Shown: positions 6,039-7,176 of the stretch, one piece after another | Layout of the letters: each line of letters starts with the position of its first letter | Numbering within the stretch: position 1 is the first letter of the stretch | Origin: an uncultured bacterium | GTDB taxonomy: Bacteria; Verrucomicrobiota; Lentisphaeria; Victivallales; UBA1829 | Assembly: GCA_900549045.1 (NCBI GenBank) | Contig: URNE01000112.1 | Coordinates: 1 to 7,176, forward strand | Direction of reading: 5' to 3' | Length of the DNA: 7,176 nt | Notes under the pieces: generated by a model | Database searches by the model: none | The model's input: the letters and a program-made list of their open reading frames with translations, nothing else | What the model was told of the DNA's origin: nothing | Translations under genes and position numbers: made by a program

Positions 6039-6998
6039 ATGCACGCAATGATTCTCGACGAACAACTCAATTTCAAATGGGCGGAGGTTCCCGATCCGGT
6101 CCGCAAACCGGATGAAGTCCTCATCAAGGTTCACGCCGCGGCGGTCAACCGCGCCGACCTGATGCAGAAGGACGGCTGCTACAGTTCCCCCGCCGGCTGG
6201 CCGCAGTGGTGCGGACTCGAAGTTTCCGGCGAAGTCCTGGAAGCCCCCGCGGACGCCGCCGTCAAACCGGGCGACAAGGTTTGTGCGCTGCTCGGCGGCG
6301 GCGGATATTCCGAACTGGTGACGGCCCCTGCGGGCATGGTCATTCCGATTCCGGAAGGTCTTTCGATGATTGAAGCCGCAACCCTTCCGGAAGTCTGGTC
6401 GACGGTTTACCTGAATCTTCAGCTGGAAGCCGGCGGCATGAAACCGGGCGATGTCTTCTACATGCAGGCGGGCGCCAGCGGCGTTGGACTTGCCGCAATC
6501 CAGTATGCCAAACAGCTCGGCGCGGAAGTCATCACGACGATCGACTCCCCCGAGAAAGCGGAGTTTGTCCGCAAACTCGGCGCGGATTACGTCCTTGACT
6601 ACCGCAAGGAGGATGTCCGCCCCGTGATTGAAGCGCATCCCCCGACGGTCGCCCTTGACTGCATCGGCGGCAAGCTGATGGGCGAATGTTTCCGCAACAT
6701 GGTTTTCGGCGGACGCTGGATCATGATTGCGACGATGGCGGGCGCGGAGACGACGATCAACCTTGAAACGGTCTGGCGCAAACGCATCCGTCTGATCGGC
6801 AGCACCCTGCGCAGCCGTACGCCGGAGGAGAAGAGCCGTATTCTGAAAGCCTTGCAGACGGAACTCTGGCCGTTGTTCTCATCGCGCAAGCTGATCACGA
6901 ACATCCATGCGGTGTTCCCGATCCGCGACGTCGAGAACGCGCACGGAGTTCTCCGCCGTGCGGAAAACATCGGCAAAGTTGTTTTGACGCTTGTATAA
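6039..6998 (+). CDS. PIG3-type NAD(P)H quinone oxidoreductase (zinc-free MDR)
   Basis: A 319-residue member of the zinc-independent quinone oxidoreductase branch of medium-chain dehydrogenases, closest in pattern to PIG3/TP53I3-type proteins of about 325 residues, which reduce quinones or activated double bonds with NADPH. Landmarks: AVNRADLMQ (35-43), GLEVSGEV (59-66), GGGGYSELV (86-94), LPEVWSTVY (116-124), the nucleotide loop AGASGVG (144-150), and the C-terminal GSTLRSR (254-260) and IGKVVLTLV (311-319). After strand 2 the usual Ala-Gly-Ser is Ile-Asp-Ser (168-170); the aspartate may shift preference toward NADH (inference). An earlier in-frame ATG at 6024 would add five residues and overlap the upstream gene. 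ATG 6039 is preferred because family members begin almost at this point and GGAG (6026-6029) is nine bases upstream. Last gene of the operon. Confidence 0.87.
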   Translation: MHAMILDEQLNFKWAEVPDPVRKPDEVLIKVHAAAVNRADLMQKDGCYSSPAGWPQWCGLEVSGEVLEAPADAAVKPGDKVCALLGGGGYSELVTAPAGMVIPIPEGLSMIEAATLPEVWSTVYLNLQLEAGGMKPGDVFYMQAGASGVGLAAIQYAKQLGAEVITTIDSPEKAEFVRKLGADYVLDYRKEDVRPVIEAHPPTVALDCIGGKLMGECFRNMVFGGRWIMIATMAGAETTINLETVWRKRIRLIGSTLRSRTPEEKSRILKALQTELWPLFSSRKLITNIHAVFPIRDVENAHGVLRRAENIGKVVLTLV

Positions 6999-7005
6999 CC
7001 TCATC

Positions 7006-7042
7006 CGGTCCCGCTGCTGCGGCTTGCGGGACCGCTATTTTC
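7006..7042 (+). terminator. Rho-independent terminator after the oxidoreductase operon
   Basis: CGGTCCCGC (7006-7014) and GCGGGACCG (7026-7034) form a perfect 9-bp GC-rich stem with an 11-base loop, eight bases after the stop codon at 6998. It is followed by a short, imperfect T-run (CTATTTTCC). Placement and stem strength support a terminator; the T-run is weak. Confidence 0.75.
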
Positions 7043-7119
7043 CTCCGCCGAGAACTTTATTTTCTTTTCAGATTTTTATTTTTTTTTTTTATATTATTGA
7101 TTTTTTTTTTTTTTTTTTT
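7043..7119. other. T-rich low-complexity tail, probably largely artefactual
   Basis: After about 7055 the sequence becomes almost pure T with a few A/C/G interruptions, ending in 19 uninterrupted T residues (7101-7119) that abut the adapter. On the opposite strand this is adapter followed by poly-A, the usual look of read-through past the end of a short library fragment. The boundary between genome and artefact is not sharp. No gene is present. Confidence 0.65.
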
Positions 7120-7176
7120 CAAGCAGAAGACGGCATACGAGATCTGATCGTGACTGGAGTTCAGACGTGTGCTCTT
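7120..7176. other. Illumina P7/TruSeq index adapter contamination
   Basis: Bases 7120-7143 read as the P7 flow-cell oligo (starting CAAGCAGAAGACGG). Bases 7144-7149 are a six-base index, CTGATC, whose reverse complement GATCAG is, as I recall, TruSeq index 9. Bases 7150-7176 are the start of the TruSeq read-2 primer site (GTGACTGGAGTTC...). All three parts are contiguous and in the correct order. This is not biological sequence. Confidence 0.97.

Noticed and set aside
4588..6048. Long minus-strand open frame (486 codons) opposite the hydrolase remnant and Gfo/Idh/MocA gene
   Set aside because: It runs across two well-supported plus-strand genes, has no plausible start context and gives a composition-biased protein. 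It is an antisense shadow.

Overview
The window is a 7.2 kb bacterial contig with two divergent gene blocks, a truncated gene at the left edge and a sequencing artefact at the right edge. The last 57 bases (7120-7176) match my recollection of the Illumina P7/TruSeq index adapter, and the T-run before them is the mirror image of the poly-A that follows adapter read-through. Biological sequence therefore ends somewhere around 7040-7100. The genes are moderately GC-rich, prefer C/G at third positions, have strong Shine-Dalgarno sites and sit in tight operons. The mix of Gfo/Idh/MocA and medium-chain dehydrogenases, a DUF190 protein and an RdgC-like protein suggests an uncultured or host-associated Gram-negative, perhaps of the PVC group (Lentisphaerota/Victivallales-like). 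That taxonomic guess is inference and no marker gene supports it.

Left part: 2-859 (+) is the nearly complete 3' portion of a ten-helix DMT/EamA-type transporter. It converges with a three-gene minus-strand operon read from 3339 down to 870: an RdgC-like protein, a small DUF190 (PII-like) protein, and a YbhN/UPF0104-type integral membrane protein. The last two overlap by ATGA. A near-consensus sigma70 promoter (TTGACG-17-TATAAT) drives this operon.

Middle: the AT-rich divergent region 3340-3592 holds that promoter, a second promoter facing right (TTGTTT-17-TATATT), a 10-bp-arm inverted repeat with a T-run that looks like a terminator toward the left, and a perfect 14-bp palindrome just upstream of the rightward -35 box.

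Right part: a four-gene plus-strand operon, 3593-6998. It encodes a BchC-like medium-chain dehydrogenase without the usual zinc ligands, a 107-residue serine hydrolase (beta-lactamase fold) whose catalytic middle is missing, a Gfo/Idh/MocA oxidoreductase, and a PIG3-type quinone oxidoreductase. Spacings are 23, 3 and 5 bases, and a 9-bp hairpin terminator follows. Three NAD(P)-dependent oxidoreductases in one transcript suggest stepwise redox conversion of a small molecule, possibly a sugar or sugar-like compound. The substrate cannot be read from the sequence.

The item most worth a second look is the mini serine hydrolase at 4678-5001. It joins the front and back ends of the fold in frame, with its ribosome binding site and operon position intact. 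I see no CRISPR array, tRNA, rRNA, insertion sequence or attachment site.
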